Shown here: one piece after another, positions 32,267 through 41,441 of the stretch | How positions within the stretch are numbered: position 1 is the stretch's first letter | Layout of the letters: each line of letters opens with the position of its first letter | Notes under the pieces: generated by a model | Database searches by the model: none | Told to the model about the DNA's origin: nothing | What the model saw: only the letters and a program-made list of their open reading frames with translations | Made by a program: the position numbers and the translations under genes | From: Paractinoplanes ferrugineus | GTDB lineage: Bacteria; Actinomycetota; Actinomycetes; Mycobacteriales; Micromonosporaceae | Length of the DNA stretch: 64,000 nucleotides | Direction of reading: 5' to 3' | Assembly (NCBI RefSeq): GCF_016862195.1 | Contig: NZ_BOMM01000057.1 | Coordinates: 1-64,000 of the forward strand

Positions 32267-33823
32267 TCATGCCGGCTCCCCTTCCAGCAGAGACCCCGCC
32301 ATGACGAGGTCGAGGACGGTGTCTTCGTCGAGTTCGTCGGCCGGGGCCTCGTGCACGAGCCGGCCCTCCCGCATGACGAGCACCCGGTCGGCCAGGCCGA
32401 GCACCTCGGGCACCTCGCTGGAGACGAGCAGCACCGCCACCCCGTCCTCGGCGAGCCCGCGGATCACCTGGTAGAGCTCGGCGCGGGCACCCACGTCCAC
32501 GCCCCGGGTGGGCTCGTCGAGCAGCAGCAGCCGGGTCCCGCCCAGCAGCCAGCGGCCGACCACCACCTTCTGCTGGTTGCCGCCGGACAGCGTGCGAGCC
32601 GGCCGGTCGACGTCGCGCGGGCGCAGTTCCAGCAGGTCGGCGGTCCTGAGCGCGGCGGCCCGCTCGTCGCGGGCGGCGGTGAAACCGCCGTGCGCGAACC
32701 CGGCGAACGACGCGAGGGTCATGTTCTTGTAGACCGGCTCGTCGAGCAGCAGCGCCTGGCTCTTGCGTTCCTCGGGGGCCATGCCCATCCCCCGGCGCAC
32801 GGCCGAGCCGACCCCGGTGATCCGGTGACCGTCCATCGTGACCGTGCCGGCGTCGGGCCGGCGCGCCCCGAAGATCGTCTCGAGGAGCTCGGAGCGGCCG
32901 GAGCCGACCAGGCCGGCGATTCCCACGATCTCGCCGGGCGCGACCGCGAGGGACGCGTCGACGAACTCGCCGTGCCTGGTGAGTCCCTGCACGACCAGGA
33001 CCGGGTCGGCCACCGGGGCGCCCGCGGCCGGCTCGGCCGGCCGGGCCGGGAACAGGTATTCGATGCTGCGGCCGGTCATGCTGCCGACGAGCTCGCGGGT
33101 CGGCGTCGTGCGGGCCGGCAGGTCGGCGGCGGTCGTGCGGCCGTCCTTGAGCACCGTCACGCGGTCGCCGATCTCGCGGATCTCGGCCAGCCGGTGCGAG
33201 ATGTAGATGACCGCGATGCCGTTCGCGGTCAGGTCGCGGATGATCCGGAACAGGTTCTCGACCTCGTCGTGGGCGAGCACGGCGCTGGGCTCGTCCATGA
33301 CGATCAGCCGGGCGTCGTGCGAGAGCGCCCGCGCCATGCTGACGATCTGCTTGCCCGCCGCGGGCAGGGCCTTCACCAGCCGGTGGGGCGGGATCTCGGG
33401 GTGCCCGAGCCGGGCCAGGATCTCCCGCGTGCTGGTGGCGATGGCCCGTCGCCGGGTGAAGCCGAACCGGCTGCGCTCGTGGCCGAGGAACGCGTTCTCC
33501 GCCACCGACAGGTCGTCGACCAGGTCGAGCTCCTGATAGATGGTGGCGATGCCGGCACGCATGGCGGCCTGCGGGGTGGCCGGCGCGAACGGATCGCCCA
33601 GCCAGCTGATCTCGCCGCCGTCCGCATGGTGCACGCCGGCCAGCACCTTGATCAGGGTGGACTTGCCGGCCCCGTTCTGGCCGAGCAGGCAGTGCACCTC
33701 GCCGGCGCGGACCGCCAACTGCACGCCGTCGAGGGCGCGCACGCCGGGGAACGTCTTGACGACGTCGGTCAGCCGCAGGACGGTGTCCGCGCCGGCCCGC
33801 CGTGACTCGGTTCCGGCGCTCAC
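32267..33823 (-). CDS. ribose-type ABC transporter ATP-binding protein
   Basis: The 518-residue protein has two ABC domains. Domain 1 has Walker A GQNGAGKST, signature ALPAAGKQIVSMARAL and Walker B RLIVMDEPSAVL. Domain 2 has Walker A-like GLVGSGRSE, signature LSGGNQQKVVVGRWL and Walker B LLLLDEPTRGVD. Its GTG start overlaps the ROK regulator stop as GTGA, so expression of regulator and transporter is coupled. It is the second importer of this class in the window (see 9648-11189), the two being clearly different paralogues. Confidence 0.93.
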   Translation of the reverse strand: MSAGTESRRAGADTVLRLTDVVKTFPGVRALDGVQLAVRAGEVHCLLGQNGAGKSTLIKVLAGVHHADGGEISWLGDPFAPATPQAAMRAGIATIYQELDLVDDLSVAENAFLGHERSRFGFTRRRAIATSTREILARLGHPEIPPHRLVKALPAAGKQIVSMARALSHDARLIVMDEPSAVLAHDEVENLFRIIRDLTANGIAVIYISHRLAEIREIGDRVTVLKDGRTTAADLPARTTPTRELVGSMTGRSIEYLFPARPAEPAAGAPVADPVLVVQGLTRHGEFVDASLAVAPGEIVGIAGLVGSGRSELLETIFGARRPDAGTVTMDGHRITGVGSAVRRGMGMAPEERKSQALLLDEPVYKNMTLASFAGFAHGGFTAARDERAAALRTADLLELRPRDVDRPARTLSGGNQQKVVVGRWLLGGTRLLLLDEPTRGVDVGARAELYQVIRGLAEDGVAVLLVSSEVPEVLGLADRVLVMREGRLVHEAPADELDEDTVLDLVMAGSLLEGEPA

Positions 33824-35010
33824 GACGCCTGCTCGAAGGCCATGTCGCTGGCGAGCACGGCCGCACCCGTCACGCCGGCGCGGCTGCCCAGCTCGGACAG
33901 CACCACGGGCAGGTTCCCGGTGGCCAGCGGCAGCGACCGGCGGTAGACGACGCTCCTGATCTCAGCCAGTAGCACGTGCCCGAGTTGGGCCAGACCACCC
34001 CCGATCACGATCATCGAGGGGTTCGCGAACGACACCAGCGTGGCGAGCACCCCACCGACGCGCCGACCGCCCGCGCGGATCAGCCGGATGCAGGTGACGT
34101 CCCCCTCGGCCGCCCCCTCGGCAACGTCGCGAGCCGTCAGTTCGGCACTGGCGGCAAGCCTCTCGGCCAGGGCCGGCGACTCCCCCGCCCGGGCCGCCGC
34201 GAGCGCGTCGCGGGCCAGCGCCGCCCCGCTGAACAACGCCTCCAGGCAACCGGCGTTGCCGCAGGAGCAGACCGGCCCGTTCGCGTCGACCTGGATGTGC
34301 CCGATGTCGCCGGCGCAGCCGTCGATGCCCCGGTAGACCGCGCCGGCCAGGTGGATCCCGCAGCCGATGCCGGTGCCGATCTTGACGAACAGGAAGTCGT
34401 CGATCGAGTGCGCGACCCCGCCGTGCCGCTCGCCGATGGCCATGATGTTGACGTCGTTGTCGACCACGGCCGGGCAGCTGTGCTCGCGGGCCAGCAGCTC
34501 GCGCACCGGGTAGCGGTCCCAGCCCGGCATGATCGGCGGCGACACCGGCACGCCGTCGCGGAAGCTGACCGGACCCGGAACACCGATGCCGACCGCGTCG
34601 AGGCGCTCGTAGGCCCCGTCGATGCGAGCCTTGGCGAGCAGGTCGTTCACCCGCTGGAGGATCACCTTGGGGCCGGACCGGATGTCGGCCGCCTCCCGAT
34701 AGGCGGCGACCGGCTCGAGGCGGCCGTTGACCACCTCGATGTCGATCGAGCTGGCGCCGAGGTCGACGGCCGCGAACCGCAACCGCGGGTGGATCTCCAC
34801 CAGGGTCGACCGGCGCCCGCCGCGGGAGGCCGCCATGCCCGCCTCGGCAATGAGCCCGGTCGCGACGAGCCGCTCGACCTCGGCCAGCAGGCGCGGCCGG
34901 GTCAGCTCGAGCCGGTCACCCAGCTCGGCCCGCGAAACCGCCCCCTCGTCCCGCAGGAGACACAAGATCCGCAGGTGGGGAGCATCGGACAGGAACACGG
35001 ACACCTCCAT
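33820..35010 (-). CDS. ROK-family transcriptional regulator
   Basis: The 396-residue protein has an N-terminal winged helix (LRILCLLRDEGAVSRAELGD, then LTRPRLLAEVERLVATGLIA) and a C-terminal ROK sugar-kinase fold. It carries the ATP-like motif FAAVDLGASSIDIEVVNG, the nucleotide/sugar segment GIGCGIHLAGAVYRG and the zinc motif GHIQVDANGPVCSCGNAGCLE. It is the first gene of the operon and overlaps the ATPase gene. It probably represses the operon until the imported sugar or its phosphate binds. Upstream, small palindromes at 35069-35081 and 35092-35100 are candidate operators. Confidence 0.9.
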   Translation of the reverse strand: MEVSVFLSDAPHLRILCLLRDEGAVSRAELGDRLELTRPRLLAEVERLVATGLIAEAGMAASRGGRRSTLVEIHPRLRFAAVDLGASSIDIEVVNGRLEPVAAYREAADIRSGPKVILQRVNDLLAKARIDGAYERLDAVGIGVPGPVSFRDGVPVSPPIMPGWDRYPVRELLAREHSCPAVVDNDVNIMAIGERHGGVAHSIDDFLFVKIGTGIGCGIHLAGAVYRGIDGCAGDIGHIQVDANGPVCSCGNAGCLEALFSGAALARDALAAARAGESPALAERLAASAELTARDVAEGAAEGDVTCIRLIRAGGRRVGGVLATLVSFANPSMIVIGGGLAQLGHVLLAEIRSVVYRRSLPLATGNLPVVLSELGSRAGVTGAAVLASDMAFEQAS

Positions 35011-35314
35011 GTGGGGTCACACACGCGGTGTTGCGCTCGTCACACTAAGCCGCTTCCGCCCCGCCAGTCCAGACCTTCTGGCAGCCGATTAGAAAGTTTC
35101 GTCACCAGAAGCAAAAGTGGGCACGGCGAACCGCCGATGATCAAAGGACGGCGCGCCGCCGCCGCGGGAACGCGGATGTGCCTGAAAGTGGGCTGTGAGT
35201 TAGTAACCCCTGTCGGGTGGGCATTGCGTTACCGGCCGTATCCGCACGTGGCGGGGGAGGGAACCCCGTGCGGGAGGCGGCCGGAACGACCGCCTCGCCC
35301 GGAGGGATCCCGCA
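35011..35314. promoter_or_regulatory. divergent intergenic region between the ROK operon and yihY
   Basis: No gene in 304 bp. CCAGA-CCT-TCTGG (35069-35081) and GAAA-G-TTTC (35092-35100) are small palindromes about 60-90 bp upstream of the ROK start and may be its operators. Near the right end, GAGGCGG/CCGCCTC (35274-35280, 35290-35296) forms a hairpin just before the SD GGAGGGA of the YihY gene. Confidence 0.4.
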
Positions 35315-36478
35315 ATGAAGCTCTTCCACAGGCACGACAAGGACCAGCCGGACACCAGCGCCGCCGACGAGCGTGCCCTCGACAAGGACAGCCGAGCCGG
35401 CAGCCGGGAAGGGCGCGACGACAAGGCCTACACCAGCGGGTCCGGCGACTACGACCTCGCCGCCGCGGCCACCACCAAGACCGGACCGGACGACGACTAC
35501 TCGGGGCCCAGGACCCCGCCCGACGCGGGCCCCGACTCCCCCGCCGCACTCGGCGGCAAAGGCCTGTTCGCCGCGGTCAAGCGGACCTTCAAGCAGTTCT
35601 CCGAGGACAACATCTCCGACTGGGCCGCCGCGCTCACCTATTACGGCGTGCTGTCGATCTTCCCGGGCGCCCTGGTGCTCGTGTCGATCCTCGGCCTGCT
35701 CAGCGCGAACGGCCAGGACACGGTCAAGAACACGATCAGTGAGCTGACCGGCAACCAGCAGGTGCGTGACCTCGTCAACACCGTGCTCGACCAGGTGAGC
35801 GACAGCGGGGCGTCGAGCTTCACGGCGATCCTCGGTCTGGTGCTGGCCTTCTGGTCGGCCTCCGGTTACACGGCCGCGTTCATGCGCGCCTCCAACGCCG
35901 TCTACGACGTCCCCGAGGGCCGGCCGATCTGGAAGACGCTGCCCATCCGGGTCTGGGTGACCGCGGTCATCGGCCTGATGCTCATCGTGTCGGCGTTCAT
36001 CGTCATCTTCACCGGGGACCTGGCGCAGGTGGTCGGCGAGAAGCTCGGCTTCGGCGGCGTCGCCGTCACGACCTGGAACATCGCCAAGTGGCCGGTGCTC
36101 ATCCTGCTGGTCAGCCTCATGTTCGCGATCCTCTACTGGGCGTCGCCGAACGCGAAGACCGGCGGTTTCCGCTGGGTCAGCCCCGGTGGCATCTTCGCCG
36201 TGGTGCTGTGGCTGATCGCCTCCGGCGCGTTCGCGATCTACCTGGCCAACTTCGCCAACTACAGCAAGACGTACGGCACGCTCGGGGGTGTCATCGCCTT
36301 CCTCGTCTGGATGTGGATCTCGAACATCGCCATCCTGCTCGGCGCCGAACTCGACGCCGAACTCGAACGCGGCCGGGCCATCGCGGCCGGGCACGACCCG
36401 GCCGACGAGCCGTTCCTGGAGCTGCGCGACGACCGCAAGCTCAAGAAGGGCAGCGAGCGTGGCCTGAGCACGAAGTGA
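35315..36478 (+). CDS. YihY/BrkB-family inner membrane protein
   Basis: The 387-residue protein has a charged, disordered N-terminus (about 1-80, Asp/Ser/Gly rich) followed by the YihY domain. That begins FKQFSEDNISDWAAALTYYG and has about six membrane helices (ALVLVSILGLLSA, FTAILGLVLAFWSASGYTAA, VTAVIGLMLIVSAFIVIF, VLILLVSLMFAILYW, GIFAVVLWLIASGAFAIYL, VIAFLVWMWISNIAILLGAE). The family was once labelled ribonuclease BN in error; its transport function is unknown. Start ATG 35315 has GGAGGGA upstream. A strong hairpin ends it. Confidence 0.9.
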   Translation: MKLFHRHDKDQPDTSAADERALDKDSRAGSREGRDDKAYTSGSGDYDLAAAATTKTGPDDDYSGPRTPPDAGPDSPAALGGKGLFAAVKRTFKQFSEDNISDWAAALTYYGVLSIFPGALVLVSILGLLSANGQDTVKNTISELTGNQQVRDLVNTVLDQVSDSGASSFTAILGLVLAFWSASGYTAAFMRASNAVYDVPEGRPIWKTLPIRVWVTAVIGLMLIVSAFIVIFTGDLAQVVGEKLGFGGVAVTTWNIAKWPVLILLVSLMFAILYWASPNAKTGGFRWVSPGGIFAVVLWLIASGAFAIYLANFANYSKTYGTLGGVIAFLVWMWISNIAILLGAELDAELERGRAIAAGHDPADEPFLELRDDRKLKKGSERGLSTK

Positions 36479-36491
36479 CGTCGAACCGAGA

Positions 36492-36521
36492 AACGGCCGC
36501 TCACCGCAGTGAGCGGCCGTT
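36492..36521. terminator. bidirectional terminator, 13-bp stem
   Basis: Perfect arms 36492-36504 and 36509-36521 with loop CGCA, between convergent genes ending at 36478 and 36524. Confidence 0.88.
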
Positions 36522-36523
36522 CC

Positions 36524-37333
36524 TCACTTGCACAGCATCCCGGTCATCCGGCGGCCGGCGATGCTCAGGCCGACCGCGAACAGCACGACGAGGTAGAGCA
36601 CGTCGAGCGCCTGGACCCAGCCGACCGGGCCCAGGCTCAACGCGCGGGTCAGGTCGACCGACCGGTACAGCGGGGTCACCTCGACCACCCAGCGCAACCA
36701 CTGCGGATAGGCCGTCGCCGGCGCGAACGTGCCGGAGAACAGGAACAGCGCGAACTGCCCGTTCGCGATCAGGTCGAACTCCTGCCAGCTGCGGATCAGG
36801 GTGGAGATCGTCATGCCGAGCGCCCCGAACGCGAACCCGATCAGGATCGCCGCCGGCAGCATGGCGAGGGCACGCGCCGGGCTGGTCAGATCCATCGCCA
36901 CCATGATCGCCAGGAACGCGGCCGAGTAGAGAACCCCGCGCGCCATCGCCCAGGCCAGCTCCCCCAGGGCGATCTCGATCGGCCGCACCGGCGTCGCGAG
37001 GATCCCCTCGTAGAGCCGCATGAACTTCATCTTCCCGAAGAAGTTGAAGGTCGTCTCGGAGAGCGCGCCGGTCATCGCCGAGGCGGCCAGCATCGCCGGC
37101 GCCACGAACTCGGCGTAGCCGACCAGCCGGCCATCGCCCAGCGCGAGGTCGCCGATCAGGCCGCCCACCCCGACGCCGATCGAGAACAGGTAGAGCACCG
37201 GCTCCAGGAAGCCGGACAGCAACACGATCCAATAGGTCGAGCGCAGACAGGCGATGTTGCGCTCGGTCACCGACGCCGCCCGCCGGCCCGTCCCCTCGAA
37301 CGAGATCAGCCGCGGCAGCACCAGGGTCACCAT
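36524..37333 (-). CDS. ABC-2 type exporter permease (second)
   Basis: The 269-residue polytopic protein starts at ATG 37333, which overlaps the preceding permease stop as ATGA. Its segment GKMKFMRLYEGILATPVRPI, followed by further helices (GVLYSAAFLAIMVAM, GTFAPATAYPQWLRWVVEVT), is typical of the NodJ/ABC-2 permease family. With the preceding permease and the ATPase it makes a three-gene exporter of the drug/polysaccharide type. Substrate unknown. Confidence 0.88.
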   Translation of the reverse strand: MVTLVLPRLISFEGTGRRAASVTERNIACLRSTYWIVLLSGFLEPVLYLFSIGVGVGGLIGDLALGDGRLVGYAEFVAPAMLAASAMTGALSETTFNFFGKMKFMRLYEGILATPVRPIEIALGELAWAMARGVLYSAAFLAIMVAMDLTSPARALAMLPAAILIGFAFGALGMTISTLIRSWQEFDLIANGQFALFLFSGTFAPATAYPQWLRWVVEVTPLYRSVDLTRALSLGPVGWVQALDVLYLVVLFAVGLSIAGRRMTGMLCK

Positions 37334-38091
37334 CAGAACACCAGCCGGCGGCGGAAGAGGCGGTGGGCGAGCACGCATCCACCGGCGCACCACACCAGCA
37401 GATAGCCCAGGTGCACCAGGCCGAGCCAGCCGGGCGCCCGGCCCAGCATCGCGTCCCGGCTCAGCTCGACACCGTGCCACAGCGGCAGCGCGTAGGCCGC
37501 CCAGCGCAGCACCACCGGCAGCGACTCCACCGGGAAGAACACCCCGGAGAACAGCGACATCGGCAGGAGCGCGAACCGCATCAGGATCGCGAGGTAGCTC
37601 TCGCTCGGGATGACCGCGCTGTAGGCCACCGTCGGCGCCGCCACCGCCAACCCCACGATCAGCGCCACCACCAGGGTCAGCGGCGCCCACCACGAGTGCA
37701 CCACCCCGAACGCGACCGCCACCGCCAGGAACGCGGCCGCGCTCACCAGGATGCGGAACAGCATGAACGCCAGATGACCGCCCAGGATGTCGGCCACCCG
37801 CAACGGCGCCGCCGCCTGCGCGAAGTAGACCTTCATCCACTCGAAGTAGCTCATCACCGGCCAGGTCGCCTCGCCGAAGGCGGCCTGCGTCGCGGCCGAC
37901 GCGACCAGGCCGGGCACGATCCAGTCCAGATAGGGCACGCCGTCGACGCCGCCGGACACGAACGCGCCCACGCCCACCCCGAAGCCGAGCAACGTCAGCA
38001 GCGGCCCGGCAAGCGTGGACAGCGCGCTCGACCGCCACGTGCGGCGGTAGTTGACCAGGTGATATTCCAGAACGTACGAAGCGGCGACCAT
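37333..38091 (-). CDS. ABC-2 type exporter permease (first)
   Basis: The 252-residue polytopic protein starts at ATG 38091, overlapping the ATPase stop as ATGA. It shows the ABC-2 pattern including VMSYFEWMKVYFAQAAAPLR and FSGVFFPVESLPVVLRWAAY, the latter being the family's C-terminal periplasmic-loop signature. It is paralogous to the next gene, so the transporter is probably a heterodimer in the membrane. The three genes form a tightly coupled operon. Confidence 0.88.
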   Translation of the reverse strand: MVAASYVLEYHLVNYRRTWRSSALSTLAGPLLTLLGFGVGVGAFVSGGVDGVPYLDWIVPGLVASAATQAAFGEATWPVMSYFEWMKVYFAQAAAPLRVADILGGHLAFMLFRILVSAAAFLAVAVAFGVVHSWWAPLTLVVALIVGLAVAAPTVAYSAVIPSESYLAILMRFALLPMSLFSGVFFPVESLPVVLRWAAYALPLWHGVELSRDAMLGRAPGWLGLVHLGYLLVWCAGGCVLAHRLFRRRLVF

Positions 38092-39014
38092 CAGTCCACC
38101 AGCGTCCGGCCGGTGAGGTGCAGGAACACGTCCTCCAGGCTGCTGCGACGCACCAGCACGCCGGCCGGGTCGAGCGACCGGCGCTGCACCTCGGCGACGG
38201 CCTCGTCGCCGTCGGCCACGTAGAGCAGGATGCGGTCGGGAAGCACCTCGAGCCGCTCCCCCAGGCCGGCCAGCTTCTCCGCGTAGGCCTGCTGGGACCC
38301 GGTCGCGAACCGCAGCTCCACCACCTCGCGGGTGGAATAACGCTCGATGAGCGCCCGCGGCGAGCCCGCCGCCACGATCTTGCCGCCGTCCATCACTACG
38401 AGGCGATCGCACAACTGCTCGGCCTCGTCCATGTAGTGCGTGGTCAGCACCAGCGTCACGCCTTGCTGCTTGAGCCGGAACAACCGCTCCCACACCAGGT
38501 GGCGCGCCTGCGGGTCGAGGCCGGTCGTCGGCTCGTCGAGCAGCACCATCTCGGGCTCGTTGACCAGCGCCCGGGCGATCGTCAACCGCCGTTTCATGCC
38601 GCCCGACAGCGGCTCGACCTTGCTGTCGGCCCGCTCGGTGAGCTGCACGAACTCGAGCAGCTCGGCGGCCCGTTGCCGGGCCACCCGGCGCGCGATGCCG
38701 AAGAACCGGGCGTAGGTCGTCAGGTTCTCCCGGACGGTCAACTCGATGTCGAGGTTGTCGAGCTGCGGGCAGACGCCCAGCTTGGCCCGGATCGCCGGGC
38801 CGTCGCGGCGCGGATCGAGGCCGAGGATCCGCAGCACGCCGCCGGTCGGCGGGGACACACAGCCGATCATGCGCATGGTCGAGCTCTTGCCGGCACCGTT
38901 GGGACCGAGGAAGCCGAACGCCTCGCCCCGGCGCACGTCGATGTCGATCCCGTCGACCGCGGTGAAGTCGTCGAACCTCTTCACCAGGCCACGGGCATGT
39001 ATGAGGGCATCCAC
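38091..39014 (-). CDS. ABC exporter ATP-binding protein (NodI/DrrA type)
   Basis: The 307-residue ATPase has Walker A GPNGAGKSST, signature LSGGMKRRLTIARAL, Walker B MVLLDEPTTGLD and the switch His in LVLTTHYMDEAEQ. The C-terminal extension (about 220-307, SLEDVFLHLTGRTL) is typical of the DrrA/NodI class. It energises the two permeases downstream. Actinobacterial members export antibiotics, lipids or polysaccharides; no biosynthetic genes lie nearby to indicate a substrate. Confidence 0.92.
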   Translation of the reverse strand: MDALIHARGLVKRFDDFTAVDGIDIDVRRGEAFGFLGPNGAGKSSTMRMIGCVSPPTGGVLRILGLDPRRDGPAIRAKLGVCPQLDNLDIELTVRENLTTYARFFGIARRVARQRAAELLEFVQLTERADSKVEPLSGGMKRRLTIARALVNEPEMVLLDEPTTGLDPQARHLVWERLFRLKQQGVTLVLTTHYMDEAEQLCDRLVVMDGGKIVAAGSPRALIERYSTREVVELRFATGSQQAYAEKLAGLGERLEVLPDRILLYVADGDEAVAEVQRRSLDPAGVLVRRSSLEDVFLHLTGRTLVD

Positions 39015-39046
39015 GCGACGACCCTAGAGAGGGGGTACGACAAAAC

Positions 39047-39568
39047 TCAGTCCGGCGGGGCCGTCGCCGTCCGGGCCGCCGACACCAGCTCACCGGTCAG
39101 CTCGACGACCGCGGGCAGGTTCACCGGCGTCCCCGAGTCGTAGCGCACCGCCCAGCTCAGCCCGTTCTCGCCGGGCACCCGGCGGCCCACCACCCGCACC
39201 CCGCCCGCCGAGAACGGATGATGCGAGGTGTACGCCACCGACCTCGTCACCCGGGTGCGCACCTGGTCGGGCAGCTGACCCGGCTCCAGCAGCAGGAAAC
39301 CCACCACCGGCCCGTCGATCAGCACCGCGTACTCCGGGCGCTCCTCGGCCACCTCGGCCGGCGTGATCCTGAGCTCCCGCCCCGACCACGCGGCCTTGTG
39401 GATCTCGTGCCAGCCCAGCCGCCGGGCATCCGGCAGCCACAGGCCGTGGTTCGTGGCCACCAGCGCCCGGTCGTCGGCGAGCGGCGCCCACGCCACCACC
39501 CGCTCGTCCGGTCCGAGCTTGGGACGCAACGCCGCCGGTAGCTTCGGCTTGCGGGAGAAGAGACTCAC
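39047..39568 (-). CDS. conserved actinobacterial protein next to dnaG
   Basis: The 173-residue protein (MSLFSRKPKLPAALRPKLGP) has no signal peptide or membrane segment. It is mainly beta, with ERVVAWAPLADDRALVATNH and LWLPDARRLGWHEIHKAAWS suggesting a PH-like or propeller-like fold. The start overlaps the dnaG stop by four bases, so it is translated with primase. Proteins of this kind adjoin dnaG in related actinomycetes, which suggests a conserved partnership, but I know of no function. Confidence 0.78.
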   Translation of the reverse strand: MSLFSRKPKLPAALRPKLGPDERVVAWAPLADDRALVATNHGLWLPDARRLGWHEIHKAAWSGRELRITPAEVAEERPEYAVLIDGPVVGFLLLEPGQLPDQVRTRVTRSVAYTSHHPFSAGGVRVVGRRVPGENGLSWAVRYDSGTPVNLPAVVELTGELVSAARTATAPPD

Positions 39569-41430
39569 AGACCACCTGCCGCCTGATCGCGCAACGCGCG
39601 CGCCTGCTGTTCGAGTGAGAAGAGCTCCCCGGCCAGGGCCAGGTATTCATCCTTGTGCGCCACCGGGTTGAGCCGCTGCACCTTCGACTTGAGATCACGG
39701 ATCCGGGTGGTCACCGAGCCCGCCTGCAGCCGGGCCAGGGTGATCTGCACGTACCGCGGGTCGACCACGCCGTCCACCCGCAACGGCTCGACCGACAGTT
39801 CCGAGATCAGGCCCCGGCCGGCGAGATCGTCGCAGCCGTCCCGGACCTTCTCGATCCACACCACGCCACCGGACGACGCCGAGGACGCCCCGCCGGCCGC
39901 CGCGATCGCCTCCCGGATCGCCCGGTAGACCGCGTCGTTGTAGTCGTCGGCGCCGACCGTGTCGAACATCGGGCCGGCCAGCACCGGTTCCTGCAGCGCC
40001 AGTTTCAGCGACTCCCGTTCGACCAGCCGCTGCGGCGCCTCCGCGGCGCGGGCGGGCGGCCGGGCGGCCTGTTCGGCGGCGACACCGCGCAGCGCCGAGT
40101 TGACGGCCCGCTGCACCGGTTCCAGGTCCATCCCGAGATCGGCGGCGAGCTTACGGGCGTACTCCGGCCGCTTCTCCCGGTCCTTGATCTTGGCGACCAG
40201 CGGGGCCGCCTTGCGCATCGCCTCGACGCGGCCCTCCACCGTGTCGAGGTCGAAGCGGGAGATGGTGTGCCGCAGCGCGAAGTCGACGAGCGGCTCCCGG
40301 GCGGCGATCATGTCGCGCACCGCCAGGTCGCCCTTGGCCAGCCGCAGGTCGCACGGGTCCATGTTGTCCGGGCTGACCGCGATGAAGGTGCGGCCGACGA
40401 ACCGCTGGTCCTCCTCGAAGGCGCGCAGCGCCGCCTTCTGCCCGGCCGCGTCGCCGTCGAACGTGTAGATGATCTCGCCGGTGAAGCTGTCGCTGTCCAT
40501 CAGCAGCCGGCGCAGCACCCCGATGTGATCGATGCCGAAGGCCGTGCCGCAGGTCGCGACCGCCGTCGGCTCGCCCGCCTCGTGGCAGGCCATCACGTCG
40601 GTGTAGCCCTCCACGATGACCGCCCGGCCGCGCTTGGCGATCTCCCGTTTGGCCTGGTCGATGCCGTAGAGCACGTGCGACTTCTTGTAGAGCGGCGACT
40701 CCGGGGTGTTCAGGTATTTCGGTCCGTCGTCGTCGTCGAACAGCTTGCGCGCGCCGAACCCGATCACGTCGCCGGACAGGTCCTTGATCGGCCACAGCAG
40801 CCGCCGGCGGAACCGGTCGATGAGCGACCCGGAGCGGGCCGGCTTGGTGAGCCCGGCGGTGTTCAGCTCCTCGGCGGTGAAGCCCTTCTTCAGCAGATGC
40901 TTGGCGAGCGCGTCCCACGAGTCCGGCGCGAACCCGCATCCGTACCGTTCGGCGGCGTCGCGCCCGAACCCGCGCTGGGCGAGGAACTCGCGGGCCTTGC
41001 GCGCGCCCGGGGTGCTGAGCTGATCGCGGTAGAACTCGAGCGCGGTAACGTGGGCGGCGAGCAGCCGGGCCCGCTGCCCGGCCTGCGGGCGGGGCCCCGG
41101 GTTGGGCGAGTTGTCGGTCTCGTAGCGCAGCTGGATGCCGGCCCGGGAGGCGAGCCGCTCGATCGACTCGATGAACGACAGGTGTTCGGCGTCCATCAGG
41201 AACTTGATCGCGTCCCCGCCCTGCCCGCAGCCGTGGCAGTAGAAGACGTTGCGGGCCGGGGCGACGGTGAACGACGGGGTCTTCTCGTCGTGGAACGGGC
41301 ACAGGCCCTTGAGGTTGCCGCCACCGGCGGAGCGCAGGGTCACCGACTCACCGATGATGTCGGCGATCGAGGTCCGGTCACGGACCAGCGCTATGTCCTC
41401 GTCCTTGACCCTGCCCGCCACGGCATACAT
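39565..41430 (-). CDS. dnaG: DNA primase
   Basis: The 621-residue enzyme synthesises RNA primers at the replication fork. The N-terminal zinc-binding domain has CPFHDEKTPSF and FYCHGCGQGGD (Cys/His/Cys/Cys ligands). The RNA polymerase/TOPRIM core carries VIVEGYTDVMA with catalytic Glu, then IYTFDGDAAGQKAA and CDLRLAKGD for metal binding. The C-terminal about 150 residues are the DnaB-helicase-binding region. I chose ATG 41430; GTG 41421 also fits. It lies 11 bp after dgt in the same operon, the usual actinobacterial order. Confidence 0.97.
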   Translation of the reverse strand: MYAVAGRVKDEDIALVRDRTSIADIIGESVTLRSAGGGNLKGLCPFHDEKTPSFTVAPARNVFYCHGCGQGGDAIKFLMDAEHLSFIESIERLASRAGIQLRYETDNSPNPGPRPQAGQRARLLAAHVTALEFYRDQLSTPGARKAREFLAQRGFGRDAAERYGCGFAPDSWDALAKHLLKKGFTAEELNTAGLTKPARSGSLIDRFRRRLLWPIKDLSGDVIGFGARKLFDDDDGPKYLNTPESPLYKKSHVLYGIDQAKREIAKRGRAVIVEGYTDVMACHEAGEPTAVATCGTAFGIDHIGVLRRLLMDSDSFTGEIIYTFDGDAAGQKAALRAFEEDQRFVGRTFIAVSPDNMDPCDLRLAKGDLAVRDMIAAREPLVDFALRHTISRFDLDTVEGRVEAMRKAAPLVAKIKDREKRPEYARKLAADLGMDLEPVQRAVNSALRGVAAEQAARPPARAAEAPQRLVERESLKLALQEPVLAGPMFDTVGADDYNDAVYRAIREAIAAAGGASSASSGGVVWIEKVRDGCDDLAGRGLISELSVEPLRVDGVVDPRYVQITLARLQAGSVTTRIRDLKSKVQRLNPVAHKDEYLALAGELFSLEQQARALRDQAAGGL

Positions 41431-41441
41431 CCTGCCTCGCG

